NCBI GenBank assembly: GCA_039621445.1
Contig: CP154954.1
Span: forward strand, 23,324,954 to 23,388,953
Reading direction: 5' to 3'
Source: Euglena gracilis
Lineage: Eukaryota; Euglenida; Euglenophyceae; Euglenales
DNA length: 64,000 nucleotides
Below, one piece after another: positions 30,632 through 40,893 of the stretch. Each line of letters opens with the position of its first letter. Position 1 is the first letter of the stretch. The notes beneath the pieces are model-generated. The model did not search any database and was not told the DNA's origin. It was given only the letters and a program-made list of their open reading frames with translations. Both the position numbers and the translations under genes were made by a program.

Positions 30632-30935
30632 TGTGTACCAGGCGTATGCTTCTGTCCACTTCCGTTGAGGAAGTTAGGATGGAAGCAGATCCTATTAGGA
30701 TCTCCTAATGGGTGCCCCTTCTCTCTCCACAGGTGGTATTCTTTATATTATTTATTTTCCCCTTTCTTCCTCGGACTTATTATAGTCCGTTATCCTTTCC
30801 CATCCTCTCTCTGTGCTTTGCTTCTCGGGAAGTTGGGAAAAGGGTTTTTCGTTACTCTGATTTTCTCTTCCCTAAGTAGGTCCGCACCAAGGCGAAAGCG
30901 AGGCTTTTTGGGGAAAAGGGAAGATCAGACGTACA
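30632..30935 (+). repeat. 5' LTR of element A (304 bp)
   Basis: It starts TGTGTACCAGGC and ends GTACA, the same ends as the LTRs of B. It shares TTCGCCTTGG-type and GTACACTTGG end sequences with them in the reverse orientation. It is shorter than the B LTRs by about 100 bp. Confidence 0.75.
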
Positions 30936-30937
30936 CT

Positions 30938-31019
30938 TGGTAGCAGATTAGGTCACGATCCTACACATACAGCCCATACAGAAAGAAACGCTACCAAGTA
31001 TTACACTTGGTAGCAGATT
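30938..31019 (+). other. Duplicated primer-binding site and leader repeat, element A
   Basis: TGGTAGCAGATT occurs at 30,938-30,949, two bases after the LTR, and again at 31,008-31,019 after TTACACT. The 70-bp spacing marks a tandem duplication of LTR end plus primer site. The leader continues to 31,222 without a coding frame. Confidence 0.7.
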
Positions 31020-31222
31020 GGTTACAATCCTACGCTGACTGGCAGCGGAGAGCCCCTGCACCGTTATTACACGGTCGCAGCGTCAGCTCCCGGCTTCTAG
31101 TCAACGTCTAAGCAGACGAGCAGGCTCCGGAAGGCTCTGTACGGTATTACCCGTTACATCCCCTCTGGTGCCAGCACAACTGCTTAGTTTTGTGGGTTTT
31201 TGCTGTTTTTGCCATCAGAAAG

Positions 31223-34200
31223 ATGCAAAGCACAGGCCCCAACCATCAATTCAACTATGCCTTATTACAGGCATCATTGCAAGACATTGACCAAGAAACT
31301 GGGGATTGGAAGCTTTTATGTGAAAGTGCTTCCAGTTCCCACGCCGATGAGGCACAATTGGTTCAATTGTCACAATTGCAACACTTGTCGTCATTGACAG
31401 TGGTCGGCGATGAGCCCTCCACATCATCGGCTTCAGAGGCTAATGCGGCCTCTTCCGCACTCACCTTGCCACAACGGGGGTATTCGCCTCTGTCTGCGGC
31501 AATGGTGCAGCTGCGCACACCGGAGAGACCCGTGGTGATTCCGCCACCGGGCTTCTCTGGTGATGGTGGGCTAGAAACGCCGTGTTTCTTTCAACCCCCA
31601 CCCGCTCTTCCACCGGCAAGCCCTTACAGAGCTTTGCCACCACCACCCGATATCGGGTGCTATCCCGCACTACCTTGGCAACCGGAGACTCGCCTAGTGG
31701 TGCCGGAATTCTCCGGTACATCCCAACCCATGGATGACTATGGGAAGGGCACTAGTGAACTCCTCACTGCTGAGGATGTGCAGGATATTGTTGTTCGGCT
31801 TCCAGGGGATCACCCCCTTGTGAGGCAGTTCAACCATGTGCAACAATGCGTTGCAGAGTGTGCAACCGCATTGAACAAAGTGCTTCAGTTTGATGAGGAC
31901 AACCAGAAACATGTCTTCACCAAGCTGGAACACTGCTGGAATTACTTGCAGGAAGTTGGCAAATATTGCCAAAGGAATTTCGAAAGTGCGGGTATTGACC
32001 TTGCAACCTTTCGGGAAACCTTTGACAGAATGTGCCAACAACTCCCGCTAAACTTCCGGCAAATTAGTGAATGCATGCATGAAGCGGAAACGCGGAATGA
32101 CTCCAAGTTTCTGCACTTGCATGACTCACTACAACACCTATCGGGACAAATGGAGTCCTGTTCATCCGCGTTGTTGCATTTGCAACAACAGTTGCATGCA
32201 CGAGATTCCTCGTCTGCAACAACCCACAATGGTGGATTTGTGTCTATGGACCATTTCACCACTTTGTCCGCAACTTTCCATGAATCGCAACACCGCATTA
32301 TGCAGTTGTGCGATGAAACGGAAAAGTTTCGGCAATTGCAGTCACAAGCCAACGAGAATTTTGCTCCCCACACGTATGTGCGGCAGTTGGAGGAGCGACT
32401 TTCCCGTTTGGAGCAGAAAACCTGCTATTGTGACGCGAATCAGGTTGGATTATCAAATCTGAGCGCGAAAGTGGCGGAAATGACACAACGGCAGGATTCC
32501 CTGCAGTTGCAATTGCAATCCGACATTGGCGGGATTAACTCGGCCATTGCGGGTTTGCAACAGAGCTTTTCCGCACTTTCCCACCGAGTTCCGGACATTA
32601 GCGGTATTCAGACTGCTTTTGGGGAACTCCAGACCCGGTATGCATCGGTGTCTACCAAAGTAATGGAAATGCAGTCTATACCTGCAAGTTCCAGTTCTCG
32701 GATTACCGAGAACTGTAATTTCAAGGCATTTTATGACAAAATGCTCACTGGTAATCAGGAAACCTTGCAGGAATTCTGCAACAGCCTATTACGGCTTGAG
32801 GAATCGGTGAATCGGAATGCCCGATCCACCCAAGGTGAGATTACCAGGTTGGATGAGCGGATTTCCGCGTTGTCGGATAAGCCACAACCCGGAAATTTGC
32901 TCGTGGGTACCACAACCGCGTTGTCGGATGACCCTGCACCGGTTGCACCCACTAACACACCAACCAAGGTGACACCACCTTTGCAGATCCTCTCAAGTGC
33001 TGTGAAAGCATTAATGGGACAACTCCAATTATTGGATGAGTCTCACGGGAAACTAGTCCGAGATGTCACCGAAATTTCCGAAAGGATTCCGCATCTGGAT
33101 GACTTTTCCCGTTACCGCAAGCGTATTCGCGCTTTGGAGGATGAAGTTGACTGTATTTGCGGCCAACTCCAACTCGTTGAGCATTTGGAGCAAAGTGTGC
33201 ATGACTTGTCTGTCGGTTTGGATAATGTGTCCAACCAACAGCGGGTTTCACACCGTGATTCGGCAGTATGCATTGCCGAAAATGCGCCAAATGCTCCAGA
33301 TTCGCGTTTCCACAACCCGAATCTGGGTGCACATGCACCACCACCACCCGTGTCCCGATTGTCACAATCCGCGATTCCGCGAATTGTACCACCATTGGCC
33401 TTGTCCACAACCCAAACCCAGTTTTCGGATGAATTTCCCATTACGGGAACCGAATTTTCGGAAAACACGGCGATTCCGCCAAGTCTCCACCAAGAAATCC
33501 ATCATTCCAGGCTTGTGCGTGGAATGAGCCAAACCCGTACACCGGGAGTGGGTCACATGTTGCATGCGCGACATACCCCCACACCGGAGTGTCCCCCTAT
33601 TACGGGTGACCAACAGGGTTTGCGACCGGATTTCCGGTACCAGGATTCACCTTCACCAGAAATTTCGCGATTCCAACAAGAATCCGGAAAGGATACGCTT
33701 GGTGCTCGAGAGTACCCGGGCCCGAATCCACGGAATACCACCGAGGGTCATTGGGTTCCTCAGGAAGACTTCAAGGGCACCATCGCAATCGCGAACAAGG
33801 TGAAACCCCAGTGGGATGGTGATCCAACCACGTGGAGACAGTTTTTCCGGGACTGGGAGTATTACTGGGCATTGAAAGGGCCAACCCAGCACACAAACCC
33901 GGAGGTGATCAAGATGGAGTTCATCGATTGCCTCCCAAGGGATGAGAAGGAGCGCGCACGACAACTCGTGATTCGCTACCGCAGTTCCTTCGACGACCTG
34001 GTGGAGCAATACGCTTCCACCAGTTCAAGTTTGGTCGCCAGGATTACCTTGGAGACCAAGTGGCGACAATGCGCCCCACCCGACCGCAAGTGGAAGTCCA
34101 TTGACCTTTGGTATGCCAAATGGTTGGGACTTGCCTCTGAAGTGGATGAGCTGAGTGAAAAGCAAATGCGTGAACAGTTTGACGCTGTTCTCATGCATTT

Positions 34201-35200
34201 CACGCCTAGCCTCATCAAGGATATCCATCGTGAGGAGCTAGCGGATCATCCAATGACTCTTGACCAACGCTGGAATTACGTTTCCAAGCAGTTGAAGCTA
34301 TCACAGCTTCTTGGTCAAATTCAATCCGCGTATAACGCACACCCAACCGCTGGATTACCGGCTGGTTCGGTGAACGCAGTGCAAAAATCACTGGTTTCAC
34401 CCACTCCACCAACCACGGGATCGAAAACGCGATATCCGCGTTCTTCGCATCAATCCACGGACAAATTGTGCTTTTTGTGCAATAACCCGGGACATATGTC
34501 TCGTGATTGTCCGAATCCTGATGCGCGAAGGCGTATCTTGAGTCCGCGAGGATCGACCTCATCACGAGGTTCGGGTTCCTCTGGATTTTCACGCCAGTCG
34601 GGCAATTCACGGTCATCGGGTCCCCGTTCCGGCGGTATTAGCCCCCGGTTCCCGTTCCGCGATGAGCGGAAACACGGTACCCCTCGGGGTAGGTCACCCG
34701 GTGCCCCTGCCAAGAAGCGTGATTCATATCGCGAGGCATCGCGATTCATTTGGCGAAGCGGATCATCCTCTTCGTCAACTTCATCGGGAGAACCCCGATA
34801 CACGAGTCCTGGTCAACGGAATGCCCGTTCACCACGGCGGTTTGACGGTAAATCGGGAAACCGATCACCCCGCCATTCTGAATCTCGTCACAAATCTCGT
34901 TGTTCACTGTGCGGATTGAGTGATCACCACTCATCCCTATGCCCAGGGTCTCGTTCCCCCCGGCCAAGCCACCGCCATCGCGGTATGAATCGCGGTGACA
35001 ACGGTCACTCCTCCAACCGCCATAAAGTCGGTTTCAGGTTACCTTGTTTGGAGGAGGAAACCCCGGCTTCTGGCAGGGAGGGGGATGAGACTTTGGACGA
35101 GGATTTCAACGGGCCCCGCATGGCGGTGCGCACGTTGACCTCCGCGTATACCTCCAAAAGGCCCGCTGCCGGCTATTTGGCCGGTTCGGACCTGGAGTGA
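31223..35200 (+). CDS. gag: Intact Gag polyprotein of element A
   Basis: The frame is uninterrupted for 1,325 codons from ATG at 31,223 (MQSTGPNHQFNYALL). An upstream extension to 31,190 would need a TTG start and is not conserved in B. Order: residues 1-200 Pro/Ser-rich; about 200-700 heptad-rich and probably coiled coil; about 850-1,070 a capsid-like region (KPQWDGDPTTWRQFFRDWEY, WNYVSKQLKLSQLLGQIQSA); CCHC zinc knuckle CFLCNNPGHMSRDC at about 1,082; Arg/Ser/Gly-rich linker; second knuckle CSLCGLSDHHSSLC at about 1,227; end in GSDLE-TGA. Gag forms the virus-like particle and binds the RNA. At more than 1,300 residues it is far longer than the usual few hundred for Ty3/gypsy. It is the best-preserved gene in the window. 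Confidence 0.9.
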   Translation: MQSTGPNHQFNYALLQASLQDIDQETGDWKLLCESASSSHADEAQLVQLSQLQHLSSLTVVGDEPSTSSASEANAASSALTLPQRGYSPLSAAMVQLRTPERPVVIPPPGFSGDGGLETPCFFQPPPALPPASPYRALPPPPDIGCYPALPWQPETRLVVPEFSGTSQPMDDYGKGTSELLTAEDVQDIVVRLPGDHPLVRQFNHVQQCVAECATALNKVLQFDEDNQKHVFTKLEHCWNYLQEVGKYCQRNFESAGIDLATFRETFDRMCQQLPLNFRQISECMHEAETRNDSKFLHLHDSLQHLSGQMESCSSALLHLQQQLHARDSSSATTHNGGFVSMDHFTTLSATFHESQHRIMQLCDETEKFRQLQSQANENFAPHTYVRQLEERLSRLEQKTCYCDANQVGLSNLSAKVAEMTQRQDSLQLQLQSDIGGINSAIAGLQQSFSALSHRVPDISGIQTAFGELQTRYASVSTKVMEMQSIPASSSSRITENCNFKAFYDKMLTGNQETLQEFCNSLLRLEESVNRNARSTQGEITRLDERISALSDKPQPGNLLVGTTTALSDDPAPVAPTNTPTKVTPPLQILSSAVKALMGQLQLLDESHGKLVRDVTEISERIPHLDDFSRYRKRIRALEDEVDCICGQLQLVEHLEQSVHDLSVGLDNVSNQQRVSHRDSAVCIAENAPNAPDSRFHNPNLGAHAPPPPVSRLSQSAIPRIVPPLALSTTQTQFSDEFPITGTEFSENTAIPPSLHQEIHHSRLVRGMSQTRTPGVGHMLHARHTPTPECPPITGDQQGLRPDFRYQDSPSPEISRFQQESGKDTLGAREYPGPNPRNTTEGHWVPQEDFKGTIAIANKVKPQWDGDPTTWRQFFRDWEYYWALKGPTQHTNPEVIKMEFIDCLPRDEKERARQLVIRYRSSFDDLVEQYASTSSSLVARITLETKWRQCAPPDRKWKSIDLWYAKWLGLASEVDELSEKQMREQFDAVLMHFTPSLIKDIHREELADHPMTLDQRWNYVSKQLKLSQLLGQIQSAYNAHPTAGLPAGSVNAVQKSLVSPTPPTTGSKTRYPRSSHQSTDKLCFLCNNPGHMSRDCPNPDARRRILSPRGSTSSRGSGSSGFSRQSGNSRSSGPRSGGISPRFPFRDERKHGTPRGRSPGAPAKKRDSYREASRFIWRSGSSSSSTSSGEPRYTSPGQRNARSPRRFDGKSGNRSPRHSESRHKSRCSLCGLSDHHSSLCPGSRSPRPSHRHRGMNRGDNGHSSNRHKVGFRLPCLEEETPASGREGDETLDEDFNGPRMAVRTLTSAYTSKRPAAGYLAGSDLE

Positions 35201-35250
35201 GGGAGCCCGAAGTCCGAAGGGTCAGACTCTGGGCTGATGAGCAGGTGGAG
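35195..35250 (+). promoter_or_regulatory. Putative readthrough signal after gag, element A
   Basis: GAG-TGA-GGG-AGC-CCG is followed by a hairpin in which AGCCC pairs with GGGCT and AGTC with GACT. This matches the position in B, where the stop is TAG. A one-base deletion in the loop region puts the conserved WADEQVEV peptide out of frame here. Confidence 0.5.
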
Positions 35251-36463
35251 GTAGGACGTCATGAACCCTCCCCCCTCTTGTCCATCAGTCTTTTGGGTTA
35301 GTACCCGGAAAATTTTCGGCCTCCACCCACACTCCCCAATTTCCGCTGGGAAAGTTGAGCAAAGACAGAAAGGGTCAAGGAGAACTTGGCAAGAAATCGA
35401 ATTTTGAGCCCGACCTTGCACTGTCCCCAACCCCACGAAACGAGCTCTCCAAGCGGAAACACTTTTCCAAAATTTACACAATTTTTTTAACCCAACGTGT
35501 AAAAATTCATTTTTCACGCCCAATATTTTATTTATACACCCCCCCTTGTGTGTAGGTGATTGGGACGCATTTTGGACAGTGTCCTACCCATCAGTCCCAA
35601 CACCATACACAACCCGCACCTGGCTAAAATTTTCGGGGTACTGGGTTCGGTTTCACAACATTCTTGGTGTTGACGTAAGTTTGGGATAGCCCTGTTACGT
35701 CAGTACCAGCTGGCAGTGGATACCCACTCCTGCTGTTTGCACACAACTCCATTCTCTTCATTGGCCCCCTAAACCCCCCATCACCTGTGGCGTCAACCGC
35801 GACGACCACCAATTTTTCCACACCGTTTTCCAAAACTTTACCCCGTTTTCAACTACACCTACCAACGTTTTCTACACCGGGTGTACCGAGAAAGTTACCC
35901 CCCTGCCCAACGGCACACCAACTTTCGTTCCCCAGGAGGCAGGGCAAGCGAGTAGCGGTACACCTCCCACGTTTCACTGGGTTCCAAGACGAAAGCCCAA
36001 GGGCCAGAAGTACGTACGGTGTCGAGTAGTCGCCCAGCTGCACAAACACCCCGTTTTCCACCAGATGTGTCGATTTCAGACACATCTGTACACCCCCCAG
36101 CAGCCACAAATGCGCATCCCCATTTTTACACACACACACCCCACCAGACCGACATGCGCACCCAGGACAACTACTCTGACACTCCCAACCAATGTGTGCA
36201 CTCAAGGAGAATTTCCGCTTTGCCATGTTTCATTTCTGCATGTTCAGTTCAAAAAACGACACACTAACCCTGATTTTGCGCACAAACAACACTTGGTTAC
36301 GGTTTGCAATGCGCAACCGTACATCAAGTACTCCAACAACGAGGTGTTGCCTTGTTGTTTGGGAAGCGCAAAATCTGTTTCACACACCTTCCACACCTCC
36401 ATCTGGAACGATATGGAATGGGTATGTACCCATTCAGGCCAAAACACTTGAAAATTTTTTTTT
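35251..36463 (+). pseudogene. Start of pol of element A, decayed and truncated
   Basis: Pieces in several frames match element B from the readthrough extension to the protease-RT linker. They include a PTNVFYTG and TEKVTPLPNGTPTF stretch, AGQASSGTP, HWVPRRKPKGQKYVRCRV and CATVHQVLQQRGVALLFGKR. The protease active-site strand was not found. The homology stops abruptly at the satellite. Confidence 0.6.
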
Positions 36464-39400
36464 CAGATCCGCCAATGTCGCGATCTGAAACGCGGAAATC
36501 GCGATCGGAATCATGATTACCATGATTTCCGTCGCATTTCCCGCGAAAATTTTTCAGATTCGCGAATGTCGCGATCTGAATCGCGGAAATCGCGATCGGA
36601 ATCATGATTACCATGATTTCCGTCGCATTTCCCGCGAAAATTTTTCAGATCCGCGAATGTCGCGATCTGAATCGCGGAAATCGCGATCGGAATCATGATT
36701 ACCATGATTTCCGTCGCATTTCCCGCGAAAATTTTTCAGATCCGCGAATGTCGCGATCTGAATCGCGGAAATCGCGATCGGAATCATGATTACCATGATT
36801 TCCGTCGCATTTCCCGCGAAAATTTTTCAGATTCGCGAATGTCGCGATCTGAATCGCGGAAATCGCGATCGGAATCATGATTACCATGATTTCCGTCGCA
36901 TTTCCCGCGAAAATTTTTCAGATTCGCGAATGTCGCGATCTGAATCGCGGAAATCGCGATCGGAATCATGATTACCATGATTTCCGTCGCATTTCCCACG
37001 AAAATTTTTCAGATTCGCGAATGTCGCGATCTGAATCGCGGAAATCGCGATCGGAATCATGATTACCATGATTCCCGTCGCATTTCCTGCGAAAATTTTT
37101 CAGATTCGCGAATGCCGCGATCTGAATCGCCGAAATCGCGATCGGAATCATGATTACCATGATTTCCGTCGCATTTCTCGCGAAAATTTTTCAGATTCGC
37201 GAATGTCGCGATCTGAATCGCGGAAATCGCGATCGGAATCATGATTACCATGATTTCCGTCGCATTTCCCGCGAAAATTTTTCAGATCCGCGAATGTCGC
37301 GATCTGAATCGCGGAAATCGCGATCGGAATCATGATTACCATGATTTCCGTCGCATTTCCCGCGAAAATTTTTCAGATTCGCGAATGTCGCGATCTGAAT
37401 CGCGGAAATCGCGATCGGAATCATGATTACCATGATTTCCGTCGCATTTCCCGCGAAAATTTTTCAGATTCGCGAATGTCGCGATCTGAATCGCGGAAAT
37501 CGCGATCGGAATCATGATTACCATGATTTCCGTCGCATTTCCCACGAAAATTTTTCAGATTCGCGAATGTCGCGATCTGAATCGCGGAAATCGCGATCGG
37601 AATCATGATTACCATGATTTCCGTCGCATTTCCCGCGAAAATTTTTCAGATTCGCGAATGTCGCGATCTGAATCGCGGAAATCGCGATCGGAATCATGAT
37701 TACCATGATTTCCGTCGCATTTCTCGCGAAAATTTTTCAGATTCGCGAATGTCGCGATCTGAATCGCGGAAATCGCGATCGGAATCATGATTACCATGAT
37801 TTCCGTCGCATTTCCCGCGAAAATTTTTCAGATCCGCGAATGTCGCGATCTGAATCGCGGAAATCGCGATCGGAATCATGATTACCATGATTTCCGTCGC
37901 ATTTCCCGCGAAAATTTTTCAGATTCGCGAATGTCGCGATCTGAATCGCGGAAATCGCGATCGGAATCATGATTACCATGATTTCCGTCGCATTTCCCGC
38001 GAAAATTTTTCAGATTCGCGAATGTCGCGATCTGAATCGCGGAAATCGCGATCGGAATCATGATTACCATGATTTCCGTCGCATTTCCCGCGAAAATTTT
38101 TCAGATCCGCGAATGTCGCGATCTGAATCGCGGAAATCGCGATCGGAATCATGATTACCATGATTTCCGTCGCATTTCCCGCGAAAATTTTTCAGATCCG
38201 CGAATGTCGCGATCTGAATCGCGGAAATCGCGATCGGAATCATGATTACCATGATTTCCGTCGCATTTCCCGCGAAAATTTTTCAGATCCGCGAATGTCG
38301 CGATCTGAATCGCGGAAATCGCGATCGGAATCATGATTACCATGATTTCCGTCGCATTTCCCGCGAAAATTTTTCAGATCCGCGAATGTCGCGATCTGAA
38401 TCGCGGAAATCGCGATCGGAATCATGATTACCATGATTTCCGTCGCATTTCCCGCGAAAATTTTTCAGATTCGCGAATGTCGCGATCTGAATCGCGGAAA
38501 TCGCGATCGGAATCATGATTACCATGATTTCCGTCGCATTTCCCGCGAAAATTTTTCAGATGTCTCGATCTGAATCGCGGAAATCGCGATCGGAATCATG
38601 ATTACCATGATTTCCGTCGCATTTCCCGCGAAAATTTTTCAGATTCGCGAATGTCGCGATCTGAATCGCGGAAATCGCGATCGGAATCATGATTACCATG
38701 ATTTCCGTCGCATTTCCCGCGAAAATTTTTCAGATTCGCGAATGTCGCGATCTGAATCGCGGAAATCGCGATCGGAATCATGATTACCATGATTTCCGTC
38801 GCATTTCCCGCGAAAATTTTTCAGATTTCGGAATGTCGCGATCTGAATCGCGGAAATCGCGATCGGAATCATGATTACCATGATTTCCGTCGCATTTCCC
38901 GCGAAAATTTTTCAGATTCGCGAATGTCGCGATCTGAATCGCGGAAATCGCGATCGGAATCATGATTACCATGATTTCCGTCGCATTTCCCGCGAAAATT
39001 TTTCAGATTCGCGAATGTCGCGATCTGAATCGCGGAAATCGCGATCGGAATCATGATTACCATGATTTCCGTCGCATTTCCCGCGAAAATTTTTCAGATC
39101 CGCGAATGTCGCGATCTGAATCGCGGAAATCGCGATCGGAATCATGATTACCATGATTTCCGTCGCATTTCCGCGAAAATTTTTCAGATTCGCGAATGCC
39201 GCGATCTGAATCGCGAAATCGCGATCGGAATCATGATTACCATGATTTCCGTTGCATTTCCCGCGAAAATTTTTCAGATTCGCGAATGCCGCGATCTGAA
39301 TCGCCGAAATCGCGATCGGAATCATGATTACCATGATTTCCGTCGCATTTCCCGCGAAAATTTTTCAGATTCGCGAATGTCGCGATCTGAATCGCGGAAA

Positions 39401-40470
39401 TCGCGATCGGAATCATGATTACCATGATTTCCGTCGCATTTCCCGCGAAAATTTTTCAGATTCGCGAATGTCGCGATCTGAATCGCGGAAATCGCGATCG
39501 GAATCATGATTACCATGATTTCCGTCGCATTTCCCGCGAAAATTTTTCAGATCCGCGAATGTCGCGATCTGAATCGCGGAAATCGCGATCGGAATCATGA
39601 TTACCATGATTTCCGTCGCATTTCCCGCGAAAATTTTTCAGATCCGCGAATGTCGCGATCTGAATCGCGGAAATCGCGATCGGAATCATGATTACCATGA
39701 TTTCCGTCGCATTTCCCGCGAAAATTTTTCAGATTCGCGAATGTCGCGATCTGAATCGCGGAAATCGCGATCGGAATCATGATTACCATGATTTCCGTCG
39801 CATTTCCCGCGAAATTTTTCAGATTCGCGAATGTCGCGATCTGAATCGCGGAAATCGCGATCGGAATCATGATTACCATGATTTCCGTCGCATTTCCCGC
39901 GAAAATTTTTCAGATCCGCGAATGTCGCGATCTGAATCGCGGAAATCGCGATCGGAATCATGATTACCATGATTTCCGTCGCATTTCCCGCGAAAATTTT
40001 TCAGATCCGCGAATGTCGCGATCTGAATCGCGGAAATCGCGATCGGAATCATGATTACCATGATTTCCGTCGCATTTCCCGCGAAAATTTTTCAGATTCG
40101 CGAATGTCGCGATCTGAATCGCGGAAATCGCGATCGGAATCATGATTACCATGATTTCCGTCGCATTTCCCGCGAAAATTTTTCAGATCCGCGAATGTCG
40201 CGATCTGAATCGCGGAAATCGCGATCGGAATCATGATTACCATGATTTCCGTCGCATTTCCCGCGAAAATTTTTCAGATCCGCGAATGTCGCGATCTGAA
40301 TCGCGGAAATCGCGATCGGAATCATGATTACCATGATTTCCGTCGCATTTCCCGCGAAAATTTTTCAGATCCGCGAATGTCGCGATCTGAATCGCGGAAA
40401 TCGCGATCGGAATCATGATTACCATGATTTCCGTCGCATTTCCCGCGAAAATTTTTCAGATTCGCGAATT
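36464..40470. repeat. 91-bp CpG-rich satellite array, about 44 copies
   Basis: The unit runs from CAGATTCGCGAATGTCGCGA to GCATTTCCCGCGAAAATTTT. Period is 91 bp almost throughout, with a few short units (for example at about 38,560, 39,175 and 39,815). Each unit has about 13 CpG dinucleotides, three TCGCGA words and the palindrome ATTCGCGAAT. Variants CCCACG (36,995 and 37,541) and TTCTCGCG (37,175 and 37,721) recur exactly 546 bp apart, showing a local six-unit higher-order repeat. The roughly 61-codon frames on both strands are repeat products. Interspersed T/C variants (CAGATT/CAGATC) are common. Confidence 0.97.
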
Positions 40471-40473
40471 GTC

Positions 40474-40877
40474 CGCGGAACCCGTCTTCGGGGTCCCCGG
40501 CGTAGGATCGATTTTCAATATTTCCGTGGCCGTCAGCCACTCCTGGGTGCGTCGGCAGGTTTTCCCCCGATCCCCCCCGGGGACTGTCCCCCCCCCGCAA
40601 CCCGGAGGGCTCCAGTTCCCGTGGTCTCGGCACACGCCCCACCCTGCCCGGCCCCCTCGAGGGGAACCGGACACACCGAATGCAGGGGGTGGGTGGGCTC
40701 AGGTCCACCCCCCGGAGTGTTTTGGGCTGTTGCTAAGAACGGGGTAAAACCTGGAATTTCCCTGACCTCGGCCCGTGGACTCCCTACTTGCTTTTCCCCT
40801 CCCTGATTCCCCGCTGTGTGCATGCTTGTGCGCGGCAAACCACACCAAACGTTCTTCTTGAACAGCACAGCACACAA
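40474..40877 (-). pseudogene. Gag N-terminal fragment of a third family C element (G)
   Basis: The fragment is nearly identical to 55,434-55,837, the leader and N-terminus of element C gag. It includes GEKQVGSPRAEVREIPGFTP and TPGGGPEPTHPLHSVCPVPL. One extra C in a C-run shifts the frame relative to C. It is cut by the satellite at about 40,472. Confidence 0.75.
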
Positions 40878-40893
40878 ATGTCAATTGATGATT

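Larger units (their letters stand above)
30632..36463 (+). mobile_element. Element A: 5' part of a B-family chromovirus
   Basis: Order on the plus strand: LTR (30,632-30,935), primer site, leader, intact gag (31,223-35,200), readthrough-like stop and the start of pol. It is cut at about 36,463 by the 91-bp satellite, so RT, integrase, ORF3 and the 3' LTR are missing from this side. It was inserted into the ORF3 fragment of element E in the opposite orientation to B. Confidence 0.85.

Noticed and set aside
36464-40470. Regular 91-bp repeat as a CRISPR array, or as a family of 61-residue proteins
   Set aside because: The whole unit is repeated without variable spacers, and the identical small frames on both strands come from the unit itself.
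40533-40877. Independent gene at 40,533-40,877
   Set aside because: It is a truncated copy of the gag start of element C and is cut by the satellite.
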